Origin: JBHJGP01 sp050331695
GTDB lineage: Bacteria; Pseudomonadota; Alphaproteobacteria; Geminicoccales; Geminicoccaceae
DNA: 64,000 nt
Direction: 5' to 3'
NCBI GenBank assembly: GCA_050331695.1
Contig: JBHJGP010000001.1
Span: 62,001-126,000, forward strand
The notes beneath the pieces are model-generated. The model did no database searches. It was not told where the DNA came from and saw only the letters and a list, made by a program, of their open reading frames with translations. Positions 9,056 through 17,152 of this stretch are shown here, one piece after another. Position 1 is the first letter of the stretch, and every line of letters begins with the position of its first letter. The translations under genes and the position numbers were made by a program.

Positions 9056-10687
9056 ATGCTCGATGCCAGTGGCCACGAGGACCGTTTCGCCCGAGACAAT
9101 CTTCCGCCCTTCGATCAATGGCCCGACCTTCTGCTCGATGGCTTCGATTATCCCAAAGAGTTGAACGCGGCGGTCGAGCTCACCGACGCCATGGTCGATC
9201 GTGGCTTCGGCGACCGGGTGGCCCTGATCGGCAATGGCCGCCGGCGGACCTACAAGGAGCTCAGCGACTGGACCAACCGTCTGGCCCGCGCCCTGGTCGA
9301 TCAGTATGGCGTCCGGCCAGGCAATCGGGTGCTGATCCGATCGGCCAACAACCCGGCCATGGTCGCCTGCTGGCTGGCTGCCACGAAGGCCGGCGCCGTC
9401 GTGGTCAACACCATGCCCATGCTGCGCGCGGGCGAGCTTGCGAAAATCGTCGACAAGGCGGAAATCGGCCTGGCGCTCTGCGATAGCCGGATGATGGACG
9501 AGATCGTCGCCTGCCGCAAAACCAGCTGGTATCTCGACAAGGTCGTGAGTTTCGACGGCACCGCCAACCATGATGCGGAACTCGACCGGATCGCCCTCGA
9601 CAAGCCGGTCGGCTTCGACGCCGTTCGGACCAGCCACGACGACGTGGCGCTCCTGGGCTTCACCTCCGGCACCACGGGCGAGCCGAAGGCGACGATGCAT
9701 TTCCACCGGGATCTCCTGATCATCGCGGACGCCTACGCCCGGGAAGTCTTGCAGGTCACGCCGGACGATGTGTTCGTCGGCTCGCCGCCGCTCGCCTTCA
9801 CCTTCGGCCTCGGCGGGCTCGCCATCTTCCCCTTGCGCTTCGGCGCGACGGCGACGCTCTTGGAGACCGCGTCACCGGCCAACATGATCGAGATCATCGA
9901 GACCTATAAGGCGACGATCTGCTTCACGGCACCCACAGCCTATCGTTTCATGTTGCGGGCGATGCGTGACGGCGCCGATCTGTCGTCGCTAAGGATCGCG
10001 GTTTCGGCCGGCGAAACCTTGCCGGCGCCGGTGTTCGAGGAGTGGCTGGAGCGGACCGGCAAAACGATGCTGGACGGCATCGGCTCCACCGAGATGCTGC
10101 ACATCTTCATCTCCAACCGGCTGGATGATGCGAGGCCGGGTGCGACCGGCCGGCCTGTCACCGGCTATGAGGCGAAGTTGGTCGACGAGGAGATGAACGA
10201 GGTCGGGCCGGGTGAAGTGGGCCGGCTCGCGGTCAAGGGCCCCACCGGCTGCCGCTATCTCGCCGATGCGCGCCAACAGGACTATGTCCGCCAGGGCTGG
10301 AACATCACCGGTGACAGTTTTGTCCGGTATGAGGACGGGATTTTTCTTTTTCGGGCCCGCACCGACGATATGATCATCTCCGGCGGCTACAATATCGCTG
10401 GTCCGGAGGTTGAGGCAGCGCTGCTCGCCCATGGCGACGTGGTCGAGTGCGCGGTGGTCGGCAAAAGCGATCCCGAGCGCGGGCAGATCGTCGAGGCTCA
10501 TATTGTGCTGGCCGATGGCGTCACAGGCGACGAAGCGTGCGCCGCCCGTTTACAGGATCACGTGAAGGCCACGATCGCACCCTTCAAGTACCCCCGCTCG
10601 ATCCTTTTCCTGGACGCGCTGCCGAAGACCAGCACCGGCAAGATCCAACGTTTTCGGCTGCGCGAAGGCGAGGCACCGGGACGATGA
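9056..10687 (+). CDS. 2-aminobenzoate-CoA ligase (benzoate-CoA ligase family, ANL superfamily)
   Basis: Adenylate-forming enzyme of 543 aa that would make anthraniloyl-CoA from anthranilate, ATP and CoA. The phosphate-binding motif TSGTTGEPKATMHFHRD is near residue 203, the GIGSTEMLHIF adenine/aryl-binding segment near 340, the hinge region (RTDDMIISGGYNI) near 433, and the catalytic lysine in PKTSTGKIQRFRLRE near the C-terminus. HFHRD after the P-loop and the STEM motif are features of benzoate/aminobenzoate ligases. It is followed by kynureninase with an ATGA overlap, which ties anthranilate production to its activation. Confidence 0.9.
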   Translation: MLDASGHEDRFARDNLPPFDQWPDLLLDGFDYPKELNAAVELTDAMVDRGFGDRVALIGNGRRRTYKELSDWTNRLARALVDQYGVRPGNRVLIRSANNPAMVACWLAATKAGAVVVNTMPMLRAGELAKIVDKAEIGLALCDSRMMDEIVACRKTSWYLDKVVSFDGTANHDAELDRIALDKPVGFDAVRTSHDDVALLGFTSGTTGEPKATMHFHRDLLIIADAYAREVLQVTPDDVFVGSPPLAFTFGLGGLAIFPLRFGATATLLETASPANMIEIIETYKATICFTAPTAYRFMLRAMRDGADLSSLRIAVSAGETLPAPVFEEWLERTGKTMLDGIGSTEMLHIFISNRLDDARPGATGRPVTGYEAKLVDEEMNEVGPGEVGRLAVKGPTGCRYLADARQQDYVRQGWNITGDSFVRYEDGIFLFRARTDDMIISGGYNIAGPEVEAALLAHGDVVECAVVGKSDPERGQIVEAHIVLADGVTGDEACAARLQDHVKATIAPFKYPRSILFLDALPKTSTGKIQRFRLREGEAPGR

Positions 10688-11877
10688 CCGATGCGCTGCT
10701 CCGTTCGGCATTTTCGTTGCCGGAAGGCATCATCTATCTGGACGGCAATTCCTTGGGCGCATTGCCCAAGGTCGCGGCCGCCCGCGTTCAGCGCTGTTTG
10801 ATGGAAGAATGGGGCGAACGTCTGATCCGGGGTTGGAACGATTCCGGCTGGATCGATCTGGCGAGCGGGGTTGGCGATAAAATCGCGAAACTGATCGGCG
10901 CGCCGCCCGGCTCGGTCATCGCCGGCGACGGCACGTCGGTCAATTTGTTCAAGGCGCTCAACGCCGCTTTGGATATGGCGGCGAAGCGCGAGACAATCCT
11001 TTCCGACATCGGCAATTTTCCGACCGATCTCTACATCGCCCAGGGCGTGGCCCAGCGCCGCTCCGGTCTTTCCTTGAAGACCGTCGAGCCGGACAAGGTC
11101 GCGGACGCTTTGAGCGACGACGTGGCCGTTCTCATGCTGACCCAGGTCGATTACCGAACCGGCCGGCTGCATGACATGGCCGCTCTGAGCGAGGCCGCCC
11201 ATGAACTGGGGATTGTCACCGTCTGGGACCTGGCCCATTCGGCCGGCGCCTTGCCGGTCGATCTGATGGCGGCCCGAGCCGACTTCGCGGTCGGCTGCGG
11301 CTACAAATATCTGAACGGCGGTCCCGGTGCTCCGGGCTTCATCTTCGTCCATCCCGAACACCAGGCGAAAATCCGGCCCGCTCTCAGCGGCTGGTTCGGC
11401 CATGAGGCACCCTTCGCCTTCGATCCCGACTATCGGCCAGCCGAGGGCGCCGAGCGGATGAAGGTGGGAACGCCGCCGATCCTGTCGCTGGCAGCGCTCG
11501 ATGCCGCGCTCGACCTTTGGGAGGAGGTAACGATCGACGAAGCCCGGGCTCATTCGATCCGTATCACCTCGGTGTTCATCGAAGCGGTCGAGGCGGCGTG
11601 CGCCGATTTCGGCGTCAGGCTGGCAAGCCCCAGGAATGCGAAACGTCGGGGCTCCCAGGTCTCGTTCCGCCACGAAGAAGGCTATGCCGTGGTCCAGGCG
11701 ATGATCGAACAGGGCGTCATCGGCGATTTTCGTTCGCCGGACATCATGCGCTTCGGTTTCGCGCCGCTCTACAACTCGAGTGACGAGGCGACCGAGGCCG
11801 CCAGTGTCATGGCGCGGGTCCTGAGTGACCGGCTCTGGGACGAACCGCGGTTTCGGACCCGGGCGAAGGTCACCTGA
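10684..11877 (+). CDS. kynU: Kynureninase
   Basis: PLP enzyme of 397 aa that cleaves kynurenine to anthranilate and alanine. The N-terminal YLDGNSLGALP motif (residues 18-28), the DLAHSAGALP stretch with the PLP-contacting aspartate near residue 182, and the GCGYKYLNGGPG motif with the Schiff-base lysine near residue 207 are all present. The start at 10684 overlaps the ligase stop by four bases. Its own stop shares one base with the start of tryptophan dioxygenase, so the three genes are tightly coupled. Confidence 0.96.
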   Translation: MTDALLRSAFSLPEGIIYLDGNSLGALPKVAAARVQRCLMEEWGERLIRGWNDSGWIDLASGVGDKIAKLIGAPPGSVIAGDGTSVNLFKALNAALDMAAKRETILSDIGNFPTDLYIAQGVAQRRSGLSLKTVEPDKVADALSDDVAVLMLTQVDYRTGRLHDMAALSEAAHELGIVTVWDLAHSAGALPVDLMAARADFAVGCGYKYLNGGPGAPGFIFVHPEHQAKIRPALSGWFGHEAPFAFDPDYRPAEGAERMKVGTPPILSLAALDAALDLWEEVTIDEARAHSIRITSVFIEAVEAACADFGVRLASPRNAKRRGSQVSFRHEEGYAVVQAMIEQGVIGDFRSPDIMRFGFAPLYNSSDEATEAASVMARVLSDRLWDEPRFRTRAKVT

Positions 11878-12671
11878 TGGCCGCCCGCGACATGTCTTAT
11901 GCCGACTATCTGCACCTGGATAAGGTGTTGAATGCCCAGGCGCCTTTGTCGGATGCCCATGACGAGGTCCTGTTCATCATCCAGCACCAGACCTCCGAGC
12001 TGTGGATGAAGCTGGCGATCCACGAGATGCGGGCCGCGCGGCAGGCCTTGACGTGTGACGATTTCCGGCCCTGCTTCAAGATGTTCGCGCGTGTGTCCCG
12101 GATCTTCGAACAGCTTAATTCCGCCTGGGACGTGCTTCGGACCATGACGCCCAGCGAATACACCCGCTTTCGCGGGCAGCTCGGCGGCAGCTCCGGCTTT
12201 CAGTCCCACCAGTATCGCGAGATCGAGTTTTTGGCGGGCAACAAGAATGCGGCGATGATCCGGAGCCACGAACGCGATCCGGCGGTCCGCCACCGCCTGG
12301 AAACGGCGCTCGCCGAGCCCAGCCTCTATGATGAGGTGATCAAACTCCTGGCGCGGTCCGGTTTCGCCATTCCGGACAAGCTTGTGGACCGCGACTGGCG
12401 CGAACCCCACCGATCCGATGATGCGGTCCGCGCTGCCTGGTGTGAAATCTACCGGCAAACGGATCGACACTGGTCGCTCTACGAACTCGCCGAAAAGCTG
12501 ATCGACTTCGAGGACTATTTCCGGCGCTGGCGCTTCAACCATGTGACCACGGTCGAGCGGATCATCGGTGCCAAGCGCGGCACGGGCGGCACCGCCGGCG
12601 TTCCCTACCTCCGGCGTATGCTGGAGGTGGTTTTGTTTCCGGAGCTCTGGGAAATGCGGACGGATCTGTGA
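11877..12671 (+). CDS. kynA: Tryptophan 2,3-dioxygenase
   Basis: Haem enzyme that opens the indole ring of L-tryptophan to N-formylkynurenine, the first step of this pathway. Family signatures are the YADYLHLDKVL segment near residue 8, HQTSELWMKL near 37, the QLGGSSGFQSHQYREIEF region near 100, and the C-terminal FNHVTTVERIIGAKRGTGGT stretch, where the first histidine is the proximal haem ligand in the family. At 264 aa it is slightly shorter than typical bacterial members, but all core blocks are visible. The start overlaps the kynureninase stop by one base. Confidence 0.96.
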   Translation: MAARDMSYADYLHLDKVLNAQAPLSDAHDEVLFIIQHQTSELWMKLAIHEMRAARQALTCDDFRPCFKMFARVSRIFEQLNSAWDVLRTMTPSEYTRFRGQLGGSSGFQSHQYREIEFLAGNKNAAMIRSHERDPAVRHRLETALAEPSLYDEVIKLLARSGFAIPDKLVDRDWREPHRSDDAVRAAWCEIYRQTDRHWSLYELAEKLIDFEDYFRRWRFNHVTTVERIIGAKRGTGGTAGVPYLRRMLEVVLFPELWEMRTDL

Positions 12672-12684
12672 GCGCTCGGCCAGC

Positions 12685-13110
12685 ATGACGAAGATCTTCG
12701 AAACCGTTCGAAAAGTCGAGTTTCAGCACTGCGATCCGGCGGGACTCGTCTTCTACCCGCGCTATTTCGAGATGATCAATTCGGTGATCGAGGAATGGTT
12801 TGAGACTGCGCTCGACGAAAGTTTTTTCGAGATCCATGTGGCTCAGCGCCGGGCCGTGCCGACCGCGCGGATCGAGGCCGAGTTTCATGCGCCCACCCGC
12901 CTGGGTGAGGTTCTCGATTTCGCTCTGAGCCTCACGGATCTGGGCGGTTCCAGCGCGCGCCCGTTGATCAGGGCGACGTGCGGAGGCGAGCCGCGGATGA
13001 CGGTGCGCTCTGTCTTGGTCCATGTCGCCGGCGAGCCGATGCGCGCCCAGCCCTGGCCCGACAATCTCCGGACGGCCATGCAGTCTTTTATCGGTGGGGA
13101 AGCTTCTTGA
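12685..13110 (+). CDS. 4-hydroxybenzoyl-CoA-type thioesterase (hot-dog fold)
   Basis: Small acyl-CoA thioesterase of 141 aa. The QHCDPAGLVFYPRYFEM segment (residues 14-30) matches the 4HBT active-site helix with its aspartate. The ATG at 12685 follows tryptophan dioxygenase by 13 bases and the gene ends overlapping RidA. Likely roles are hydrolysis of anthraniloyl-CoA or of a dead-end ring intermediate to free CoA, or hydrolysis of a late CoA thioester. The exact thioester cannot be told from sequence. Confidence 0.85.
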   Translation: MTKIFETVRKVEFQHCDPAGLVFYPRYFEMINSVIEEWFETALDESFFEIHVAQRRAVPTARIEAEFHAPTRLGEVLDFALSLTDLGGSSARPLIRATCGGEPRMTVRSVLVHVAGEPMRAQPWPDNLRTAMQSFIGGEAS

Positions 13111-13544
13111 GCGACGTGAGCCCGCACGAAAGGCTTCATCCGGCAAGCTGGAAACCGGCGAAGGGCTATGCCAACGGCGTCGCCGCCGAAGGCCGGTTCA
13201 TCTTCACCGGCGGTCAGATCGGCTGGAATGCGGAGCAAACATTCGAAAGCGACGATTTCGTCGATCAGGTCCGCCAGACCCTGCGCAATATCGTCGAGGT
13301 CCTGGCCTGCGCCGGTGCGGGACCGGAGCATTTGGTGCGGCTAACCTGGTACGTGACCGACAAGCAGGACTATCTGTCGCGGCTGAAGGAAGTCGGCCAG
13401 GCCTACCAGTCCGTGATCGGCAAAACCTTTCCGGCGATGGCGTTGATCCAGGTGAGCGCTCTGATCGAGGATCGGGCCAAGGTCGAGATCGAGGCCACGG
13501 CCGTGCTGCCCGCCGCCCAGCGCCCGACTAGGCTTCGAGGTTGA
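13107..13544 (+). CDS. RidA-family (YjgF/UK114) enamine/imine deaminase
   Basis: Rid-superfamily protein of 145 aa. Core features are FIFTGGQIGWN near residue 31, a run of alternating hydrophobic strands, LTWYVTDKQDYL near 79, and the C-terminal FPAMALIQVSALIEDRAKVEIEA stretch (residues about 109-131). The TTG at 13107 overlaps the thioesterase stop (TTGA) and has a GGGGA ribosome site about 6 bases upstream; a GTG at 13116 is less well spaced. RidA proteins hydrolyse reactive enamines/imines. In this operon the likely target is the amino group of the dearomatised aminocyclohexene-CoA (inference). The 3' end overlaps the convergent LysR gene by 17 bases. Confidence 0.87.
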   Translation: MSDVSPHERLHPASWKPAKGYANGVAAEGRFIFTGGQIGWNAEQTFESDDFVDQVRQTLRNIVEVLACAGAGPEHLVRLTWYVTDKQDYLSRLKEVGQAYQSVIGKTFPAMALIQVSALIEDRAKVEIEATAVLPAAQRPTRLRG

Positions 13545-14454
13545 GAACCGTGGTTCTCGCCACCTCCGCAAGAAAGTCCATGACCGCCCGCACCCGCGCT
13601 TTGTGGCGCAAATCCGAATGGGTCAGCATCCAGACGTCCTCCTCGCAGATGAAGGAGGTATCGAGGATGCGGATCAGCTCCGGTTGCCGTTCGCCCAGAT
13701 AGACCGGCAGGGCCGCGATACCGAGACCGGCGACGGCGGCGGCGCTTTGCGCTTGGACGTTGTTAAAGCGCAGGACGGTGCGTGAACCCTTGGCCATCGC
13801 CCGCAGCTTGACTGCCTGGGGCAGCCGCCACAGTTCACCGGCGGTGTCGATAACGCAGTGGCCGGCGAGATCCGACGGTTTCAGCGGCTCACCGCGCTCG
13901 GCAAGGTAGGTCCTGCTGGCATAGACCCCGAAGCTCACCGTGCCGATCCGGCGGCCGATGAGATCAAGCTGTTCGGTGGCGCCGACCCGGAGCGCCACAT
14001 CGGCATCTCGTGCCATCAGATTGAGTTTTTGGGTGCCGAGCAGAAGCTCCAGTTCAATGTCTGGATATGTCGCCCGAAATTCGCCGAGCCTGGGCACGAC
14101 GACACTGAGGCCGAGCGCGCTCGGTGCGGTGACCACGACGCGGCCCCTCAGCGCCTGATCGTCACCTTGGACCCGGCGCGCCGCGGCGATAGCGGCCGCT
14201 TCCATCGCCTCGGCCTCTTCCAAGAGCCGGTCGCCCGATTCCGTGAGGCGGACACCTGTGGCGACCCTATCGAACAGGCGCGCTGACAGAAGATGCTCGA
14301 GTTCGCGGGTTCTTCGGCCGATCGTCGGCGGGGTTTCTCCCAAAACCTTGGCTGCGGCGGAAAAGCTGCCGGTGCGGGCAACCACCAGAAAGCAGCGGAG
14401 CGCATCCCAGCTGATCGAGGCCTCGATCGTGACCGATTGGTCGGCCATGGACAT
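13528..14454 (-). CDS. LysR-family transcriptional regulator
   Basis: LysR-type regulator of 308 aa. The N-terminal winged helix-turn-helix covers residues 14-75 (FLVVARTGSFSAAAKVLG, then ARLFDRVATGVRLTESG). A periplasmic-binding-like effector domain follows. It lies convergent to and overlapping the end of the tryptophan-degradation operon. It may control that operon or an unrelated gene; LysR genes are more often divergent from their targets, so the link is only positional. Two start codons (14454 and 14448) are equally possible. Confidence 0.9.
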   Translation of the reverse strand: MSMADQSVTIEASISWDALRCFLVVARTGSFSAAAKVLGETPPTIGRRTRELEHLLSARLFDRVATGVRLTESGDRLLEEAEAMEAAAIAAARRVQGDDQALRGRVVVTAPSALGLSVVVPRLGEFRATYPDIELELLLGTQKLNLMARDADVALRVGATEQLDLIGRRIGTVSFGVYASRTYLAERGEPLKPSDLAGHCVIDTAGELWRLPQAVKLRAMAKGSRTVLRFNNVQAQSAAAVAGLGIAALPVYLGERQPELIRILDTSFICEEDVWMLTHSDLRHKARVRAVMDFLAEVARTTVLNLEA

Positions 14455-14497
14455 CGTTCCCCATCATGACGATTGCGCTTTGGCGAACCGATTTAGC

Positions 14498-14519
14498 CCG
14501 CGAACGTCTTGGTTCGCGG
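14498..14519. terminator. GC-rich hairpin between LysR and tRNA-Arg genes
   Basis: Perfect 8-bp arms (CCGCGAAC / GTTCGCGG) around a 6-base loop. On the plus strand a moderately T-rich run follows, so it could end transcripts running rightwards; it could also act as the end of the tRNA transcript on the minus strand, although no T tract follows on that side. The function is uncertain. Confidence 0.4.
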
Positions 14520-14690
14520 TTCTTCGCTTTTCAACGATCGGAGCGGACTTGGCCGTCTCTGTCCGTTGCGAGGCCTCATTGTCACCATGGGTTTTGGGGT
14601 AGGCAAGCCCGCACAGCCTTTGGGTGAAGTAGCGTCGCGGTCCCGGTCCGGGCTGATCCCCTCCGTCGAGTGTGGCGAGCGCTCGTAACG

Positions 14691-14767
14691 TGGCGTCCCC
14701 GACAGGATTCGAACCTGTGACCCCGAGATTAGGAATCTCGTGCTCTATCCTGCTGAGCTACGGGGAC
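14691..14767 (-). tRNA. tRNA-Arg (anticodon CCU)
   Basis: The reverse strand folds as a complete 77-nt cloverleaf with the 3' CCA encoded. The acceptor stem GTCCCCG pairs with CGGGGAC. The D-arm contains AGCTCAGC. The anticodon stem CGAGA/TCTCG holds the loop TTCCTAA with anticodon CCT, which reads AGG (Arg). The T-arm contains GGTTCGAATCC. It is a stand-alone tRNA, with protein genes at least 150 bases away on either side. Confidence 0.96.
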
Positions 14768-14921
14768 CCGCGAACACTATGCACGGTTCGGGGCAGGGGC
14801 TCAATATCAGGCCGGTGGGCGTCCTCGACCGTCGGGGATCGCCATTGTGACATCCCTTGTTTCGGCACGACCGGGCAATGATCTATAATGAAATTTCAAT
14901 CGAACGGTTTGTCGAACAGCG

Positions 14922-15587
14922 ATGCTCAAACGATCGATCTATATTGTTTTATTCGTATCTTTGTTCTCCTGGGGAACGGAGGGCCAGGCTGAGGTCTTGC
15001 GCTTGGCTCCGGACGGCAATGTTACGCTCGCTGATCTTCTGGTGCCGAACCCATCGGTCCTGGATGTTTGGAGCGATCGTGAGCTTACCTTCGTGCCGAG
15101 AACCGGAACTCGGGATCGCCACGGCCGTTTTCTGGTCGATGGCTTCGATGAGGATGGTGTTTCGATAGCCGAACGCCTGTTGGAACGCGGCGACGCGGTG
15201 CTTTGGCCGGCGCCAGGGGTAATCCCTTTGTCTGAACTAACGGCAGCGGAGCGGAACGCCCGAGACCGGGGCGCCGGTCTGTGGAGCGACCCACGCCATG
15301 CGGTTGCCGCGGTGCCGGCTGTCGGCTTTCGCAATCGTTTTGTGATCATGCGCGGGCGCGTGATCGCAGTCGCCGAACGCCGTGTTTTCGACTATCTGAA
15401 CTTCGAGGACGATTGGCGGAATGATTCGTCGGTGAGGATACGCAAAAGCGCGCTCAAGCGGGCAGGTGAAACAATCGATACGGCGGCGCTCGCCGGCAAG
15501 AAGATCGAGGTCAAAGGCTTTCTGTTCGAAGCCGGGGGACCGATGATCGAGGTCAGCCGCGCGCATCAGGTGAGGATACTACCATGA
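14922..15587 (+). CDS. Secreted SNase (thermonuclease)-like protein, probably inactive
   Basis: Protein of 221 aa with a Sec-type signal peptide (residues 1-23, KRSIYIVLFVSLFSWG then QAEV). Residues 65-125 resemble the second half of a staphylococcal-nuclease fold: DRHGRFL, SIAERLLERGDAV, and ERNARDRGAGLW. The usual catalytic opening (DGDT and RLxGIDAPE) is not seen, so nuclease activity is doubtful. The C-terminal 90 residues are of unknown family and probably form an OB-like beta domain. The stop overlaps the possible upstream start of the M48 peptidase gene (ATGA), so the two are probably co-transcribed. Confidence 0.75.
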   Translation: MLKRSIYIVLFVSLFSWGTEGQAEVLRLAPDGNVTLADLLVPNPSVLDVWSDRELTFVPRTGTRDRHGRFLVDGFDEDGVSIAERLLERGDAVLWPAPGVIPLSELTAAERNARDRGAGLWSDPRHAVAAVPAVGFRNRFVIMRGRVIAVAERRVFDYLNFEDDWRNDSSVRIRKSALKRAGETIDTAALAGKKIEVKGFLFEAGGPMIEVSRAHQVRILP

Positions 15588-15652
15588 CGGACGCTGTCGC
15601 TTGTGAAAGGCGGAACCAACGGCAACTCGCGAAAGGTCCAGGTCGTTCTGAA

Positions 15653-17134
15653 ATGTCGCGGCTTAGGAAAACGGCTGTCGCAGCCTTGGTGGTCCTACCG
15701 TTCGTGGCGGCCTGCGCGGTTACCGAGAATCCAGCCACCGGACAGCGTCAGGCGACCTTCATCACGCCCGAGGAAGAGATCGAGATCGGGCGGGAGAATC
15801 ATCCACAAATCCTTCGCCAGTTCGGCGGCGCTTACCAAAACGAGGAGGTGACAGCCTATGTCGACCGGGTCGGGGAGAGGCTGAAGGCCAATTCGGAGCT
15901 GCCCGACCTCGATTTCACGTTCACGGTGCTCAACAGTGAGGTCGTTAACGCGTTCGCTTTGCCCGGCGGCTACATCTACATCTCACGGGGTCTTCTGGCG
16001 CTGGCGGAGAACGAGGCCGAAATGGCTGGTGTTCTCGCCCACGAAATCGGCCATGTCACGGCCCGGCATTCGGCGCTCCGCGACCGCAGCGCCAAGGTCG
16101 GCGGCATCTTCGCCAACGCGGCGGCGATCGGTTCCGCCATTCTCTTCGGTGGTGAGGCGGGCCAGGTGGTCGGTCAGTTGGCGGGTGTCGGTGCTCAGGC
16201 GACCGTCCAAGGTTTTTCCCGGAGCCAGGAGCTCGAGGCGGACCAGCTGGGTGTCCGTTATCTCAGCCGGACCGGTTATGATCCCAACGCCATGTCTTCG
16301 TTCCTGGAAAAGCTTCAGGAAAACGACCGTCTGACCAAGCTTAGGGCTGGGCGCGACCCAAATGAGGACAATTTCAGCTTTCTCGCGAGCCATCCGCGTA
16401 CAGCCGAACGTGTCGAAGCCGCGGCCGAGGCGGCCGCCGACAAAACGCCCAGCCCGACCCGAAACCGCGAACCGTTTTTGGAGAAAATCGACGGCATCGT
16501 CTATGGCACCGATCCATCTCAAGGGGTTGTGCGCGAGACGGCGTTCATTCATCCGGACCTGCGGTTCAGCTTCGATTTTCCGGAAGGCATGGTGATCAAC
16601 AACACGCCGAACGCGGTGATCGGTCAGTTCAACAATACCTATTTGATGCAGTTCGATCTGGACACCGTGCCGACATCGACGGACCTCGCCGACTATGTGG
16701 CGAATGATTTTCGCGAGGGTTTGCGTGTCGGCGCCGTCGACCGGCGGACCATCAATGGCATGCCGGCGGCCACCGGCAGCGCCGCTGTCAGGTTCCAGGG
16801 CAAGGATGCGGAGATCGTCGCCGCGGCGATCCGCTATGAGGGTGAGCGGGTCTACCGTTTCTTGTTCTTAAGGCCCGGATCCTGGACGTCGGCGGAAGGC
16901 CGAGACGTTTACGGCACGATCGAGAGTTTTCGGAAGATCAGCGCCAGTGAAGCCGCCGAGCTAAAACCGTTGCGCCTGCGGCTGGTGACCGTTCAGCGGG
17001 GCGATACGGTCGACAGTCTGGCAGCGCGAATGGAGGTCGAAGCCTTCAAGAAAGAAACGTTCCTGACGCTCAACGCGTTGGATGAGGGCGACAGCCTGGC
17101 GGCCGGTGAGACGGTCAAGCTCGTCACCTATTGA
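15653..17134 (+). CDS. M48-family zinc metallopeptidase lipoprotein with C-terminal LysM-like domain
   Basis: Membrane-anchored periplasmic protease (BepA/Oma1-like family). From the ATG at 15653 the protein has 493 aa and a lipoprotein signal with lipobox FVAAC at about residue 21. An earlier in-frame ATG at 15584 overlaps the preceding stop but would put 23 residues before the signal. The zinc site HEIGHVTARH is near residue 133 and the third ligand glutamate in SRSQELEADQLG near residue 193. The last 50 residues (VQRGDTVDSLA..LN.L) are a LysM-like peptidoglycan-binding motif. Probably involved in envelope protein quality control. Confidence 0.88.
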   Translation: MSRLRKTAVAALVVLPFVAACAVTENPATGQRQATFITPEEEIEIGRENHPQILRQFGGAYQNEEVTAYVDRVGERLKANSELPDLDFTFTVLNSEVVNAFALPGGYIYISRGLLALAENEAEMAGVLAHEIGHVTARHSALRDRSAKVGGIFANAAAIGSAILFGGEAGQVVGQLAGVGAQATVQGFSRSQELEADQLGVRYLSRTGYDPNAMSSFLEKLQENDRLTKLRAGRDPNEDNFSFLASHPRTAERVEAAAEAAADKTPSPTRNREPFLEKIDGIVYGTDPSQGVVRETAFIHPDLRFSFDFPEGMVINNTPNAVIGQFNNTYLMQFDLDTVPTSTDLADYVANDFREGLRVGAVDRRTINGMPAATGSAAVRFQGKDAEIVAAAIRYEGERVYRFLFLRPGSWTSAEGRDVYGTIESFRKISASEAAELKPLRLRLVTVQRGDTVDSLAARMEVEAFKKETFLTLNALDEGDSLAAGETVKLVTY

Positions 17135-17152
17135 GGGTCCGGCCGGCTGAGA

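Noticed and set aside
14672..14881. Open frame encoding a peptide with TGFEPVTPRLGISCS
   Set aside because: It is the translation of the antisense strand of the tRNA-Arg gene, a well-known false gene call.
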